From the NCBI GenBank assembly GCA_002366565.1, contig DFBJ01000003.1, positions 124,001 through 188,000 of the forward strand: DNA of 64,000 bases, read 5' to 3'. Numbering within the stretch: position 1 is the stretch's first letter; each line of letters starts with the position of its first letter. The translations under genes were made by a program, and so were the position numbers. Below, piece by piece: positions 26,422 to 33,984 of this stretch. The notes below the pieces were generated by a model, which was not told the origin of the DNA, made no database searches, and saw only the letters and a list, made by a program, of their open reading frames with translations. The DNA comes from Bacteriovoracaceae bacterium UBA3083. Lineage in GTDB: Bacteria; Bdellovibrionota; Bacteriovoracia; Bacteriovoracales; Bacteriovoracaceae.

Positions 26422-26447
26422 GACGTTTGAAATGGGTGAAAAGTTCA
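26422..26447 (-). promoter_or_regulatory. Candidate ECF-sigma promoter of the Spy-like/sigma/anti-sigma operon
   Basis: Read on the minus strand, TGAAC (26447-26443) is followed after 17 bases by CGTC (26425-26422). This matches the common ECF consensus of an AAC-containing -35 and a CGTC -10. Transcription would start near 26415, about 37 bases before the ATG at 26378. It implies that the operon's own ECF sigma factor drives it. Confidence 0.5.
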
Positions 26448-26579
26448 ATTTATTTTAAACTCTAAATGTCCGATTTTACGGGGTATTTAGCTTTCATTAT
26501 AAACTAAATCTAGATTATTTGGAGAAGGACAAAATTTGCTCAAAGGAGCTAATAGTATGAAATTCTTACTTTTGGTGTC

Positions 26580-26608
26580 TTGACAGCAGATCGAGTAACC
26601 GCTAATTT
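26580..26608 (+). promoter_or_regulatory. Candidate promoter of tRNA-Arg
   Basis: A consensus TTGACA at 26580-26585 and TAATTT at 26603-26608 with a 17-base spacer end 14 bases before the tRNA. The spacing fits transcription of the tRNA with a very short leader. Confidence 0.65.
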
Positions 26609-26621
26609 ATGTTTTAAATGT

Positions 26622-26698
26622 GCACCCTTGGCTCAGCTGGATAGAGCATCTGACTACGAATTAGAAGGTCGGGAGTTCGAATCTCTCAGGGTGCACCA
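26622..26698 (+). tRNA. tRNA-Arg(ACG)
   Basis: The acceptor GCACCCT/AGGGTGC is followed by discriminator A and CCA. The loop CTACGAA gives anticodon ACG. This species depends on A34-to-inosine editing by TadA to read CGU, CGC and CGA; a tadA gene lies 3.5 kb downstream in the window. D-arm GCTCAGCTGGATAGAGC and T-arm GAGTTCGAATCTC are canonical. Confidence 0.97.
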
Positions 26699-26711
26699 TT
26701 TCTTTATTCCT

Positions 26712-28301
26712 TTATAATCCACTTTTTCCATAATTAGGTAATGCTCTAGCACTAGGGTCACTTACTTTACAGTTTTCCCATTCTTGATTTGGTAGCCATA
26801 TCGCTTTGATTAAATGAGATTGTCCGGAGTAATGCTTTTCAAATATCTGCCTATAAAGGAACGCTTCCTTAGTTGTTGGTGTGCAGTGTGGAAAAAGCTC
26901 ATTGCTTTTGGAGAACTCCTCGTCAGTAATCGTTATCTCTGCCAATGTCTTTAGATAATCAACACTTGAGTGTCCTACAGCATCGCTGAATGCAGCTTTT
27001 TGTCTAAAGAGTATGTCTTGAGGAAGATAGTCTTCAGTATCGAAAGCTGCCCTTAGTAAGTATTTACCATGTCCAGTTGTATTCATTTTTAGTTTCGGAG
27101 GAATACTCATAACGAACTTAACAAAGGCTTTATCACTAAAGGGAACTCTAGCTTCAAGAGAGTTTGAGCTAATACATCTATCGGCCCTAAGTACGTCATA
27201 TATATAAAGTTCTTTCATTCTCTTTGATGCTTCTTTTTGAAACTCTGTAGGTGATGGTGCGAAGTCTGTGTATTTATACCCAAACATTTCATCGCTACAC
27301 TCACCCGTCATTAGAACTTTTATATCTGTTGTATCTTTAATATGTCTGCAGATTAGATCCATGCCCAGGGAAGCTCTGATTGTAGTTATATCAAAGCTTT
27401 CGAGTCTGTATATTAGACTATCTATCGTTTCTAAGAGATCTGATTTTGAAAATAAAAACTCAGTGTGTTCTGAACCAATATGATCAGCAACAATTTGTGC
27501 ATACTTTGTATCAATAGGGTCTTCTTTTATTCCTACAGCAAACGTTTTTATCTTTTTGCTGCTCTCTCTTGCTGCAATGGCGCAGACGAGGCTACTGTCT
27601 AAACCTCCACTAAGTAGAAATCCAACCTTTGCGTCAGAATCAAGCCTTTTGATTACTGCTTGTTCAAGAAGCTGTTTAATTCCTTGGAGAGACTTGTTTA
27701 CAGAAAGGTCTTCATCTATCTCCACGTCATGAATAGAGTCAAACTCATGAAAGCTAACTCCATCAAAAAAATGACCAGGAGGAAATGGTTTTATGTCATA
27801 GCAAAAGTCTTGTAATGACTTAACTTCAGAAGCAAAAGCAATAGAGTTATCTTCATTTTTATGGCCGTAGAATAGAGGTCTTATCCCTATTTGATCTCTT
27901 GCTGCTAGAAGTGTTTTTAGTTTTGAGTCCCAGATAGCAAAAGCAAATTCTCCATCTAAGTTTTTACAAAGCTTTTTTAGTCCAAACTTCTTATAGAGTG
28001 GAAGTATCACTTCACAGTCAGACTTAGAAATAAATTTTTCATCTGAAAGTAATGTGTCTTTAATTTGTTGATGGTTGAATATTTCACCATTACAGACAAT
28101 GGCGTCTTTATCTGTGTTTTGAAATGGTTGCATTCCATCAGTTGATAAATCCATTATTGAGAGTCTATGAAAGGCCAGTATTACATTATTTTCTAGTTTT
28201 AGAATTTGTGATTGATCAGGTCCCCTGTATTTTATTTTATTAAAACTATCCTTTTCAATCTGAGTTAAATCCTTACTTCTAAATGCCATAAATCCACACA
28301 T
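26712..28301 (-). CDS. asnB: Asparagine synthase (glutamine-hydrolysing), AsnB family
   Basis: AsnB makes asparagine from aspartate, ATP and glutamine. The ATG at 28301 is the right start because it exposes the N-terminal nucleophile Cys2 (MCGFMAF) after cleavage of Met. AAGGAG lies five bases upstream, and a GTG at 28307 would bury the Cys. The glutaminase domain includes KYRGPDQSQ and CNGEIFNH. The synthetase domain has the PP-loop VGFLLSGGLDSSLVCAIA and the downstream SLEARVPFSDKAFVKFVMSI. The length of 529 residues is close to bacterial AsnB (554). It is divergent from an Lrp/AsnC regulator, so regulation by that protein is likely. Confidence 0.93.
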   Translation of the reverse strand: MCGFMAFRSKDLTQIEKDSFNKIKYRGPDQSQILKLENNVILAFHRLSIMDLSTDGMQPFQNTDKDAIVCNGEIFNHQQIKDTLLSDEKFISKSDCEVILPLYKKFGLKKLCKNLDGEFAFAIWDSKLKTLLAARDQIGIRPLFYGHKNEDNSIAFASEVKSLQDFCYDIKPFPPGHFFDGVSFHEFDSIHDVEIDEDLSVNKSLQGIKQLLEQAVIKRLDSDAKVGFLLSGGLDSSLVCAIAARESSKKIKTFAVGIKEDPIDTKYAQIVADHIGSEHTEFLFSKSDLLETIDSLIYRLESFDITTIRASLGMDLICRHIKDTTDIKVLMTGECSDEMFGYKYTDFAPSPTEFQKEASKRMKELYIYDVLRADRCISSNSLEARVPFSDKAFVKFVMSIPPKLKMNTTGHGKYLLRAAFDTEDYLPQDILFRQKAAFSDAVGHSSVDYLKTLAEITITDEEFSKSNELFPHCTPTTKEAFLYRQIFEKHYSGQSHLIKAIWLPNQEWENCKVSDPSARALPNYGKSGL

Positions 28302-28439
28302 AAACACTCCTTGGTGTTAATTTATCGGTTAATGGTATACTTTTGTGAGTTATTATCAATATATAATACTAATTCCTGAATATTATTTAATCTTGGGTAG
28401 GTTTCTGTGATAAAATGATAAAAAGTGATGGAGTAAACG

Positions 28440-28898
28440 ATGGATAATTATCAAATTGATAGTCTAGATAGACGAATAATTGAAGAGCTACAGAAGGATG
28501 CTAGAAGACCTTTTTTAGATATCGCAAGAAAGTGTAATGTTGCAGGAGGGACTATTCATCAAAGGATAGAGAAGCTAAGAGAAAGAGGAATAATCACAGG
28601 TAGTAAAATTACAATTGACCATAAGAAGTTAGGCTATGGAGTAGAGGTTCTTTTAGGTATTCACTTAGTAAATGCGAAAGTCGTTTCAAAGGTTGTAAAG
28701 AAACTTGAAAAGTTTCCAGAAGTCGTTCAGTCATTATATACAACTGGAAACTATGCACTTTTTATTAAGGTCGTTACTAAGGACATTGATCATTATCACA
28801 ACTTCCTAGTAAAGAAGCTTCAGGCAATTGAAGAGATTAGATCAACAGAATCATTTATATGTCTTGAAACGCCCATAGATAGAGAGCTTCAAGTTTAG
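28440..28898 (+). CDS. Lrp/AsnC-family transcriptional regulator
   Basis: The 152-residue protein has an N-terminal winged helix (IDSLDRRIIEELQKDARRPF, then KCNVAGGTIHQRIEKLRERG). The C-terminal half is a RAM/ligand-binding domain (GVEVLLGIHLVNAKVVSKVV, then VVQSLYTTGNYALFIKV). Such proteins sense amino acids and regulate metabolism genes. GGAG precedes the ATG. It is transcribed away from asnB across a 138-base region, the classical arrangement of AsnC controlling an asparagine synthetase gene, although E. coli AsnC controls asnA. The ligand is not known from sequence. Confidence 0.92.
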   Translation: MDNYQIDSLDRRIIEELQKDARRPFLDIARKCNVAGGTIHQRIEKLRERGIITGSKITIDHKKLGYGVEVLLGIHLVNAKVVSKVVKKLEKFPEVVQSLYTTGNYALFIKVVTKDIDHYHNFLVKKLQAIEEIRSTESFICLETPIDRELQV

Positions 28899-29333
28899 TT
28901 ATGCACTATGCTTTCTCATAATCATTTCATTGAAGACATTGTTCCAGTTAATGAGGTTTTTATGAGAATTTTCAACAATAGCATTAAAGGACTTTTTCTC
29001 TAAGGGTTTAAACATGAATCCATTAGCTCTTAATTTATAGCAAGCAGTGAAGTTTATAAGGTTATCAGAAGCTGTAACAATTATTACTTCAGTACCCGCT
29101 TCGAGATCTATAATCCTTGATAAGAGGCGATCTCCATACATCTCTTTCATATTTATATCCACAATGGCAATCTGTGTTTCATTTTCTGTCATGAACTCAA
29201 GGGCCTCCTTGGGAGAGGTAAATGCGTAGATGTCATATTGCTCATTATTTTTTAAAAAGTTATTCATGAGGGCCAATGCCTCAGGATCATCATCTACAAG
29301 AACTATTTTGATTGGGTATTGAAGTATAAACAT
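28899..29333 (-). CDS. Stand-alone response-regulator receiver protein
   Basis: The 144-residue protein is essentially one receiver domain. Acidic residues of the pocket are in KIVLVDDDPEALA, the phospho-acceptor Asp is in QIAIVDINMKEMYGDRL, the Thr is in EVIIVTASD and the Lys is in GFMFKPLEKKSF. About 20 residues follow the receiver fold without an output domain. It would act by protein-protein contact, like CheY-type proteins. No kinase gene adjoins it. It ends one base after the Lrp/AsnC gene, in convergent orientation. AGGAGA lies upstream of the ATG. Confidence 0.9.
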   Translation of the reverse strand: MFILQYPIKIVLVDDDPEALALMNNFLKNNEQYDIYAFTSPKEALEFMTENETQIAIVDINMKEMYGDRLLSRIIDLEAGTEVIIVTASDNLINFTACYKLRANGFMFKPLEKKSFNAIVENSHKNLINWNNVFNEMIMRKHSA

Positions 29334-29376
29334 AGTATTCTCCTAGTAGTATTATATCGGAAAATTAGTCTTATAC

Positions 29377-29405
29377 TTGGTTAATAGGGCAAAAATTAAG
29401 ATAAT
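29377..29405 (+). promoter_or_regulatory. Candidate promoter of the PilZ-like/tadA pair
   Basis: TTGGTT at 29377-29382 and GATAAT at 29400-29405 have a 17-base spacer. The inferred start lies about 20 bases before the ATG at 29434, which has its own GAGGGA ribosome-binding site. Confidence 0.5.
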
Positions 29406-29433
29406 ATTACCTTAAGCGCTAGAGGGAAAAGTA

Positions 29434-30171
29434 ATGATTGATATTTCAAATTTAAAGATTAGACAAGATATAGATAGGGTCCATTTATTGCAATGGGGAC
29501 ATTTTTCAATAATCTCTCTGGCTTTTGTAATAGAGGGATTTTTAAATATAAAAATCTTTTGGACGCTCTTTTCTTTAATCGGATTGATGATTTTCTATAA
29601 GCTCTATTTTAAAACATTGAGCGATTTATACTACTCTTTCTGGACATTTACTTTTGCAACTGGAACATTCATTTTATATAAGCTCTATCATATTGTGATG
29701 ACTCAGAGTGAGCTTCAATTATTTTATTTATATTTAATTGCAGGAGTAATTCTTTCAATTGAATCTTATATTCTACTCTCTCCTATTTACTACCCACGTG
29801 TTTCTTGGTGGGAATATGACTTTAGATATAGAGATGATTCGAAGGTAGAGTTCTTGTTTGAAGATAAGAGATGTGAAGCAAGGTTAACAGATTTAAGAAG
29901 AAATGCTGGATGTCTTGCAGCGTTTAAAGATATTAATGTTGGTGAGAAAGTTAAAATATTTGCTTCTAATGGTGTTAAAGATTTTAGATTTCAAGTGGAG
30001 ATAATGAGTAGAAGAAGATATTCTCTTGGTAGGCCAGCATCACATGGAGTAAAGTTTATCTTTGATGATGAGTACACTGAGTCGGAGTACGAAGAATTCC
30101 ACAATTACTGGTCAAATGAAAAGGTATTCAAAAAGAAAACAAGATATAGAAAACAAGGTTCAAATGCATAA
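29434..30171 (+). CDS. Four-helix membrane protein with a C-terminal PilZ-like domain
   Basis: The 245-residue protein has four hydrophobic segments between residues about 20 and 120. A soluble C-terminal domain of about 115 residues follows (EYDFRYRDDSKVEFLFEDKR, then EARLTDLRRNAGCLAAFKDI, then KVKIFASNGVKDFRFQVEIM). The beta-rich pattern resembles PilZ, a c-di-GMP-binding fold, but the RxxxR and (D/N)xSxxG ligand motifs are only partly recognisable. Binding is therefore doubtful. It has a GAGGGA ribosome-binding site, and its 3' end overlaps the tadA start by eight bases, so the two are probably co-translated. The function is unknown. Confidence 0.55.
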   Translation: MIDISNLKIRQDIDRVHLLQWGHFSIISLAFVIEGFLNIKIFWTLFSLIGLMIFYKLYFKTLSDLYYSFWTFTFATGTFILYKLYHIVMTQSELQLFYLYLIAGVILSIESYILLSPIYYPRVSWWEYDFRYRDDSKVEFLFEDKRCEARLTDLRRNAGCLAAFKDINVGEKVKIFASNGVKDFRFQVEIMSRRRYSLGRPASHGVKFIFDDEYTESEYEEFHNYWSNEKVFKKKTRYRKQGSNA

Positions 30172-30640
30172 CTTCGAAGAATATAAATGGATGATGAGTG
30201 TTGCAATGGATGAGGCCTATAAGGCCTACTCGATAGATGAAGTTCCTATAGGGGCAGCTATTGTAGATGAGTCTGGGAACGTATTAAGCCAAACTCATAA
30301 TGAAAAAGAGCACAACCATGACCCTTGTGGGCATGCTGAAATATTAGCAATCAGAGAGGCTTGTAAAAAGCGAGGAAATTGGAGACTTAGTGGTTGTACA
30401 ATCTTTGTAACTTTAGAGCCTTGTCCAATGTGTTTAAGCGCACTCATTCAAGCTCGTATAGATAAGTTAGTCTTTGCAGCCTATGATCCAAAAGGTGGTG
30501 CCATCAGTTTAAATTACAACCTTTATAAAGATAAGAGATTGAACCATAACTTTAGTGTTGTTGGTGGTGTAGGTCATTTTGAATCATCAAAAGTTCTTTC
30601 CAGATTCTTTAGAGAGAAGCGTTCATCATATAAGAAGTGA
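30164..30640 (+). CDS. tadA: tRNA-specific adenosine deaminase TadA
   Basis: TadA deaminates A34 to inosine in tRNA-Arg(ACG). I start at the ATG at 30164 (AAGG upstream), because the longer frame from 30062 lies inside the previous gene. The resulting 158 residues match the family length. The zinc site is complete: His57 and catalytic Glu59 in GHAEILAIREA, and Cys87/Cys90 in EPCPMCLSALIQARI. The substrate tRNA-Arg(ACG) is encoded at 26622. It overlaps the preceding PilZ-like gene by eight bases. Confidence 0.95.
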   Translation: MHNFEEYKWMMSVAMDEAYKAYSIDEVPIGAAIVDESGNVLSQTHNEKEHNHDPCGHAEILAIREACKKRGNWRLSGCTIFVTLEPCPMCLSALIQARIDKLVFAAYDPKGGAISLNYNLYKDKRLNHNFSVVGGVGHFESSKVLSRFFREKRSSYKK

Positions 30641-30713
30641 TTCTCTTTAACATATGCCCCTCTATAGAATAGACACATTAAATCTAAATTGATAAAAATA
30701 TAATTATTATTGC

Positions 30714-30801
30714 GGAGAATTGGCCGAGTGGTCGAAGGCGCACGCTTGGAAAGCGTGTAAACGGCAACGTTTCGAGGGTTCGAATCCCTTGTTCTCCGCC
30801 A
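30714..30801 (+). tRNA. tRNA-Ser(GGA)
   Basis: The acceptor GGAGAAT/GTTCTCC is followed by discriminator G and CCA. The loop TTGGAAA gives anticodon GGA, reading UCC/UCU. The long variable arm AAACGGCAACGTTT and T-arm GGGTTCGAATCCC identify a class II serine tRNA. With the two at 24678-24885, three serine isoacceptors lie within 6.2 kb. Confidence 0.96.
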
Positions 30802-30854
30802 TTTTACATCCTTTAAATTTAACAATCATATTAAATAGTAGATCGACTAGTTTA

Positions 30855-31544
30855 CTAGATGCTTTCCACTTGAGTATTTTTCTTCTTACTTTTCTCATAG
30901 AAATTAAAAAAGATTATCAGTGAAAGAAAATACTCTTGTACTTCATCTACCATTGAATACCAGTATGATATTGAAGAGTGCCAATCCATCTCTAGAGTAG
31001 GTCCAAAAGTATTTGAATACAGGATAATCACTGCACCGAAGAAAAATGCAAATGCATAAAAGCAAAGAGAGTTAGTAATCAGAAGAAGATAAAGTGAATA
31101 TTTCTTTTTCAGATATTTGTTATCTTTATAGAGGCTTATAATGAAAACTAAGTTTAAGACTAGGAGTAATAAATCTCTTAAATCCAGGAGATCACCAAAG
31201 TTTAAATTATGTAGATTTGGCTCCGCTTGAGAGTTGAATTGAGATATTAAAGGGCTGTAGTTAAATATATCTCCAAAAAGAAAGTATCCCCATGATATTT
31301 CCTCCATTCCGTATCCAAAGCAAACGAGGGAGATAAGTAAGTATGGTAGTGACTTAGACTTAAGAAAGAGTTTAAATGTTATGATTGATGCAGCAATTAT
31401 AAAAATAAAAGATAAGTACTCATATAGTCCATTCTCTTCAAAAATGAAGTGCGTATAAGAAGGTATACTATTCGGGAAAAAGAATAGAAAAATTATAGAA
31501 AATATAAAAATAGATAATGAAGCAATTTTATTAAATGTGAACAT
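30855..31544 (-). CDS. Polytopic membrane protein of unknown function
   Basis: The 229-residue protein has about six helices. Conserved-looking elements are GLYEYLSFIFIIAASI near residue 38, FGYGMEEISWGYFLFG near residue 77 and AEPNLHNL near residue 107. I recall EEISWG- and NLHNL-type motifs from uncharacterised bacterial membrane proteins, but no function comes with them. There is no obvious ribosome-binding site before the ATG at 31544; the region is very AT-rich with a TATAAT-like stretch close to the start. It stands alone between tRNA-Ser(GGA) and a secreted protein gene. Confidence 0.7.
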   Translation of the reverse strand: MFTFNKIASLSIFIFSIIFLFFFPNSIPSYTHFIFEENGLYEYLSFIFIIAASIITFKLFLKSKSLPYLLISLVCFGYGMEEISWGYFLFGDIFNYSPLISQFNSQAEPNLHNLNFGDLLDLRDLLLLVLNLVFIISLYKDNKYLKKKYSLYLLLITNSLCFYAFAFFFGAVIILYSNTFGPTLEMDWHSSISYWYSMVDEVQEYFLSLIIFFNFYEKSKKKNTQVESI

Positions 31545-31617
31545 GTATAATATATTATTATAGATTTAACTTTTGGTCTAATTAGAAACGTTGAATGATG
31601 ATAAACAGAAAAAATAA

Positions 31618-31638
31618 GGCCAGATACTATTTCTGGCC
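31618..31638 (-). terminator. Intrinsic terminator of the secreted-protein gene at 31657-32130
   Basis: GGCCAGA (31618-31624) and TCTGGCC (31632-31638) form a perfect seven-pair stem with a seven-base loop. On the minus strand it is followed by TTATTTTTT, a U-tract. It lies 18 bases past the stop codon of the minus-strand gene. Confidence 0.85.
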
Positions 31639-31656
31639 TTTGTTATTCTTTTAAAC

Positions 31657-32130
31657 TTATTTAAGCTCTACAGTAATAACCTTTGCATTATGTTGATTCT
31701 CGATTTCTATATTTAAGATGCTTTTCGCAAGAGCAACATATTTCTTTTTTCTAGAATAAAACTTTCTAGCTTTTAAAGTAGATATTACATCGGAAGAAAA
31801 TTCATTAGTATCAAATTGTACTGATGTGTATTTTGTTAACATTCTAATGAAACAAATTTCATCACCTTGTTTTGGTCTGCAAAACTCACCTTTTATACGG
31901 TAGCTTAATTTTACGTTAACTACGCTTTTATAAGTATATTCATATTCAGTACATCTAACTCTTCTTTTGTCTTCTATACAGTATGTTTCGTATGGAACTT
32001 TTGAAAGTGTTACTTTTGATAGCTTCATATCAGCAATCTTAATATCTTTTGCATTAATATCTACAGCTGTAGTAGCAGCAAAAATATTAAATGTTGTTAG
32101 AAGCGCAATAATAGAAATTAAACTTTTCAT
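31657..32130 (-). CDS. Secreted Cys-containing protein, paralogue of 33164-33691
   Basis: This 157-residue exported protein starts at the ATG at 32130, with AGGAGAATTT directly upstream and the signal peptide MKSLISIIALLTTFNIFAA. An upstream ATG at 32205 is rejected, since it would bury the signal peptide. The mature part has cysteines in TYCIEDKRRVRCTEY and EFCRPKQGDEICF. Its C-terminus (FSSDVISTLKARKFYSRKKK, ALAKSILNIEIENQHNAKVI) aligns throughout with the protein at 33164-33691. It belongs to no family I know. The two genes flank an HTH-like regulator, suggesting a common system. Confidence 0.8.
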   Translation of the reverse strand: MKSLISIIALLTTFNIFAATTAVDINAKDIKIADMKLSKVTLSKVPYETYCIEDKRRVRCTEYEYTYKSVVNVKLSYRIKGEFCRPKQGDEICFIRMLTKYTSVQFDTNEFSSDVISTLKARKFYSRKKKYVALAKSILNIEIENQHNAKVITVELK

Positions 32131-32230
32131 AAATTCTCCTTTAGGATTTAAGTTAGGTTGTTTTTGGAATGAAGGCACAATTACAAAATAAATTCTGTTA
32201 AACAATAAAAGGTAGATTTTGAGGATTAAA

Positions 32231-32287
32231 AGACAGACTTATGTCTAAAAATAAGCCGTTTTTAGGACATGATAAGAAATGATGTCC
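32231..32287. promoter_or_regulatory. Two inverted repeats with RGACA half-sites in the divergent region
   Basis: AGACA-N6-TGTCT lies at 32231-32246 and GGACAT-N11-ATGTCC at 32265-32287. They share the half-site RGACA/TGTCY and sit between the divergent genes starting at 32130 and 32412. They are plausible operators for the HTH-like protein encoded at 32412. The rest of the 281-base spacer shows nothing I can name. Confidence 0.35.
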
Positions 32288-32411
32288 ATCTTTCTCTATT
32301 ATTAATGGCTTAGGTACTTGAAATCTTTGAAAATTATTCAGGAGCCCTAGATCTTGAAATGTTTAAATGGTACTTGTTTGAGGTTCAATCGAAAGGATTA
32401 AGTTAATATAT

Positions 32412-33167
32412 ATGAATATTAGAGAGCAAGTAGCTACAGATCTGAAGAATTATTTGAGTCAGTACAATGACCCAAAGAAAGCTATTCGCCTCGCTTCTAT
32501 TAAGATTGGAATTCATCAAAAAACTTTAAAACGATTAGTTGAATTAGAAAATACTCCAACCTATTTAACTCTTTATAAAATATACCGTGAAATTTATGGT
32601 GTTAGAAACGACTCTGTTCTCATACAGATGGTTCCTGAAATAATTAAGACTGAGTTAGTTAAGGAAAATCCAAAAGATGTGCTTGGAAATGTTCAATTTA
32701 ATGTAGATGTTGAAGATCAAATTATTGCAGACCCTGTTTTCATGGATATTTACTTTCTTTCAAATGCTGGAGTTTTAACGAGAGAATATATTCAATTTAA
32801 ATTTGGTGAATATGGATTAACAGTTGTAAGTAAAATGTTGAAAGCAAATATTTTAGAAGTAAATAGTAATGGCCAATTTATACAGGGGAGCAATCAAGCA
32901 AATCTCTCCCCTTCAACAGTTAAGAAGGTTGGACTTTACCTGGTTAATAAATATTTTAAGGCCGATAATTGTGATGAAAAAGGAAATAACTTTTGCGGAG
33001 TGTATGTTGAAGGGTTAACTCCTGAGGGACTTAATGAATGGCTCAAGGTAGATTGTGAGGCATTTAATAAAAAAGTTGAAATATCAAAAAAGCATAAAGA
33101 TTCGCAGGGACTTAAAGTATTTACATACATGGCCACAGATATAATGAATAAAAGAGATAGCTTATGA
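32412..33167 (+). CDS. Putative HTH-type regulator
   Basis: This 251-residue soluble protein has a helical N-terminus compatible with a lambda-repressor-like helix-turn-helix (AIRLASIKIGIHQKTLKRLV at about 20-40). A middle winged-helix-like part follows (LSNAGVLTREYIQFKFGEYG). I do not recognise a named family. It is divergent from one secreted protein gene and overlaps the paralogous secreted gene at 33164 (ATGA), so it may control both. The AAGGA ribosome-binding site lies about 13 bases from the ATG, rather far. Its function as a regulator is inferred from the HTH-like segment and the context. Confidence 0.5.
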   Translation: MNIREQVATDLKNYLSQYNDPKKAIRLASIKIGIHQKTLKRLVELENTPTYLTLYKIYREIYGVRNDSVLIQMVPEIIKTELVKENPKDVLGNVQFNVDVEDQIIADPVFMDIYFLSNAGVLTREYIQFKFGEYGLTVVSKMLKANILEVNSNGQFIQGSNQANLSPSTVKKVGLYLVNKYFKADNCDEKGNNFCGVYVEGLTPEGLNEWLKVDCEAFNKKVEISKKHKDSQGLKVFTYMATDIMNKRDSL

Positions 33168-33691
33168 GAATGACATTGTTTTTATTTTTAATATTTTTAT
33201 CAGTCCCTTCTTTTTCTTTTCAGGGTGGCGGAGACTCTGGTGGTGGCCCAAGACCTGAAGCTGGTAGAGAAATTCTTCAACTACAAGCTGAAGCACAGAG
33301 AATAGCGTTATCAGATATGGAACTTAGAAGTGTTGTTGTTGAAAAAGTACCAGCTAAAAGAGAAAGAGAAGCTTTCTGTAAAAGAAAAGCATGTAATAAG
33401 AGCATTGTTGAAGAAGTTAAGAAAGTGAAGGTTGAAGTAAAATACAGCACTCCAGAGGTTCGCTGTGTAGAAAATCGTAGAGGTAAAGAGAGATGCTTTG
33501 ATAGATTTTCAGTAAGACACAAATCTATATACTTCGATATAGACTTCTTTTCAGAAGAAGTAATCGAACAGTTAAAGAAAAGAAAGCTATTTTCTAAAAA
33601 GAGTAAATTCATAGAGCTCGCAAAAGAGAATATTACTATAGATATAATCGAGAACGATAAGGGTCAGGTCGTAATTCTTGAAGTCCTATAA
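33164..33691 (+). CDS. Secreted Cys-containing protein, paralogue of 31657-32130
   Basis: This 175-residue exported protein has the signal peptide MRMTLFLFLIFLSVPSFSF followed by a Gly-rich stretch (GGGDSGGGPRPEAG). Cysteines occur in EAFCKRKACNKS and VRCVENRRGKERCFD. The C-terminus (FFSEEVIEQLKKRKLFSKKS, then ELAKENITIDIIENDKGQVV) matches the product of 31657-32130 in spacing and many residues. The start overlaps the HTH-like gene stop (ATGA), so the two form an operon. The function is unknown; the conserved Cys spacing suggests a disulfide-stabilised periplasmic or outer-surface domain. Confidence 0.8.
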   Translation: MRMTLFLFLIFLSVPSFSFQGGGDSGGGPRPEAGREILQLQAEAQRIALSDMELRSVVVEKVPAKREREAFCKRKACNKSIVEEVKKVKVEVKYSTPEVRCVENRRGKERCFDRFSVRHKSIYFDIDFFSEEVIEQLKKRKLFSKKSKFIELAKENITIDIIENDKGQVVILEVL

Positions 33692-33697
33692 TTTTGA

Positions 33698-33716
33698 AGG
33701 GTCATTTCTTGGCCCT
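33698..33716 (+). terminator. Weak hairpin after the secreted-protein gene
   Basis: AGGGTC and GGCCCT can form a six-pair stem (one G-U) with a seven-base loop, seven bases past the stop codon at 33691. Only a poor U-tract follows, so termination efficiency is uncertain. Confidence 0.35.
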
Positions 33717-33752
33717 CTAATATCAATAATTTCACTATATAATCACTGCTAA

Positions 33753-33781
33753 TTGACATCAGGCCTCTAAGAAAATATGAT
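33753..33781 (+). promoter_or_regulatory. Strong sigma-70-type promoter of ffs
   Basis: A perfect TTGACA (33753-33758) and TATGAT (33776-33781) are separated by exactly 17 bases. The predicted start falls at about 33787-33789, at the 5' end of the SRP RNA. Confidence 0.8.
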
Positions 33782-33785
33782 GGCG

Positions 33786-33890
33786 GTCGGTAGTCTGACT
33801 CACGTCAATTGTATTCATGGTGAACTCCGCCAGGTCGGGAACGAAGCAACGGTAACTTTTGGTATGATGTGTCGTTGGGTTGGGCTGCCC
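33786..33890 (+). ncRNA. ffs: Signal recognition particle RNA, small bacterial (4.5S-like) type
   Basis: This RNA binds Ffh for co-translational membrane targeting. The diagnostic apical domain is present: CTCCGCCAGGTCGGGAACGA followed by AGCAACGG, corresponding to the CAGGYC...GGAA...GAAGCA core of domain IV. The flanking halves can pair imperfectly into one long hairpin. The length is about 105 nucleotides, and both ends are approximate. A C-rich and T-rich stretch (33906-33916) may end transcription. The ffs-dnaX-ybaB-recR order is a known bacterial arrangement. Confidence 0.9.
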
Positions 33891-33984
33891 CTTTAGATTC
33901 TACAATCCCCCTTTTTCATTGCCTAAATCCATTAATTTCATTACCTTTAACTAACGAATTTATTAATCTAAGTGGATAGTTTTA

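Noticed and set aside
26557..26583. ATG with AAAGGAG upstream encoding only MKFLLLVS
   Set aside because: Eight codons ending inside the tRNA-Arg promoter; it may be a relic of a signal peptide or chance, so it is not listed as a gene.
28302..28307. Upstream GTG start for asnB
   Set aside because: It would put two residues before the Met that must expose the catalytic Cys2, and the ribosome-binding site is spaced for 28301.
24678..30801. tRNA genes as integration sites of a mobile element
   Set aside because: No integrase, direct repeat of a tRNA 3' end or foreign gene block is visible.
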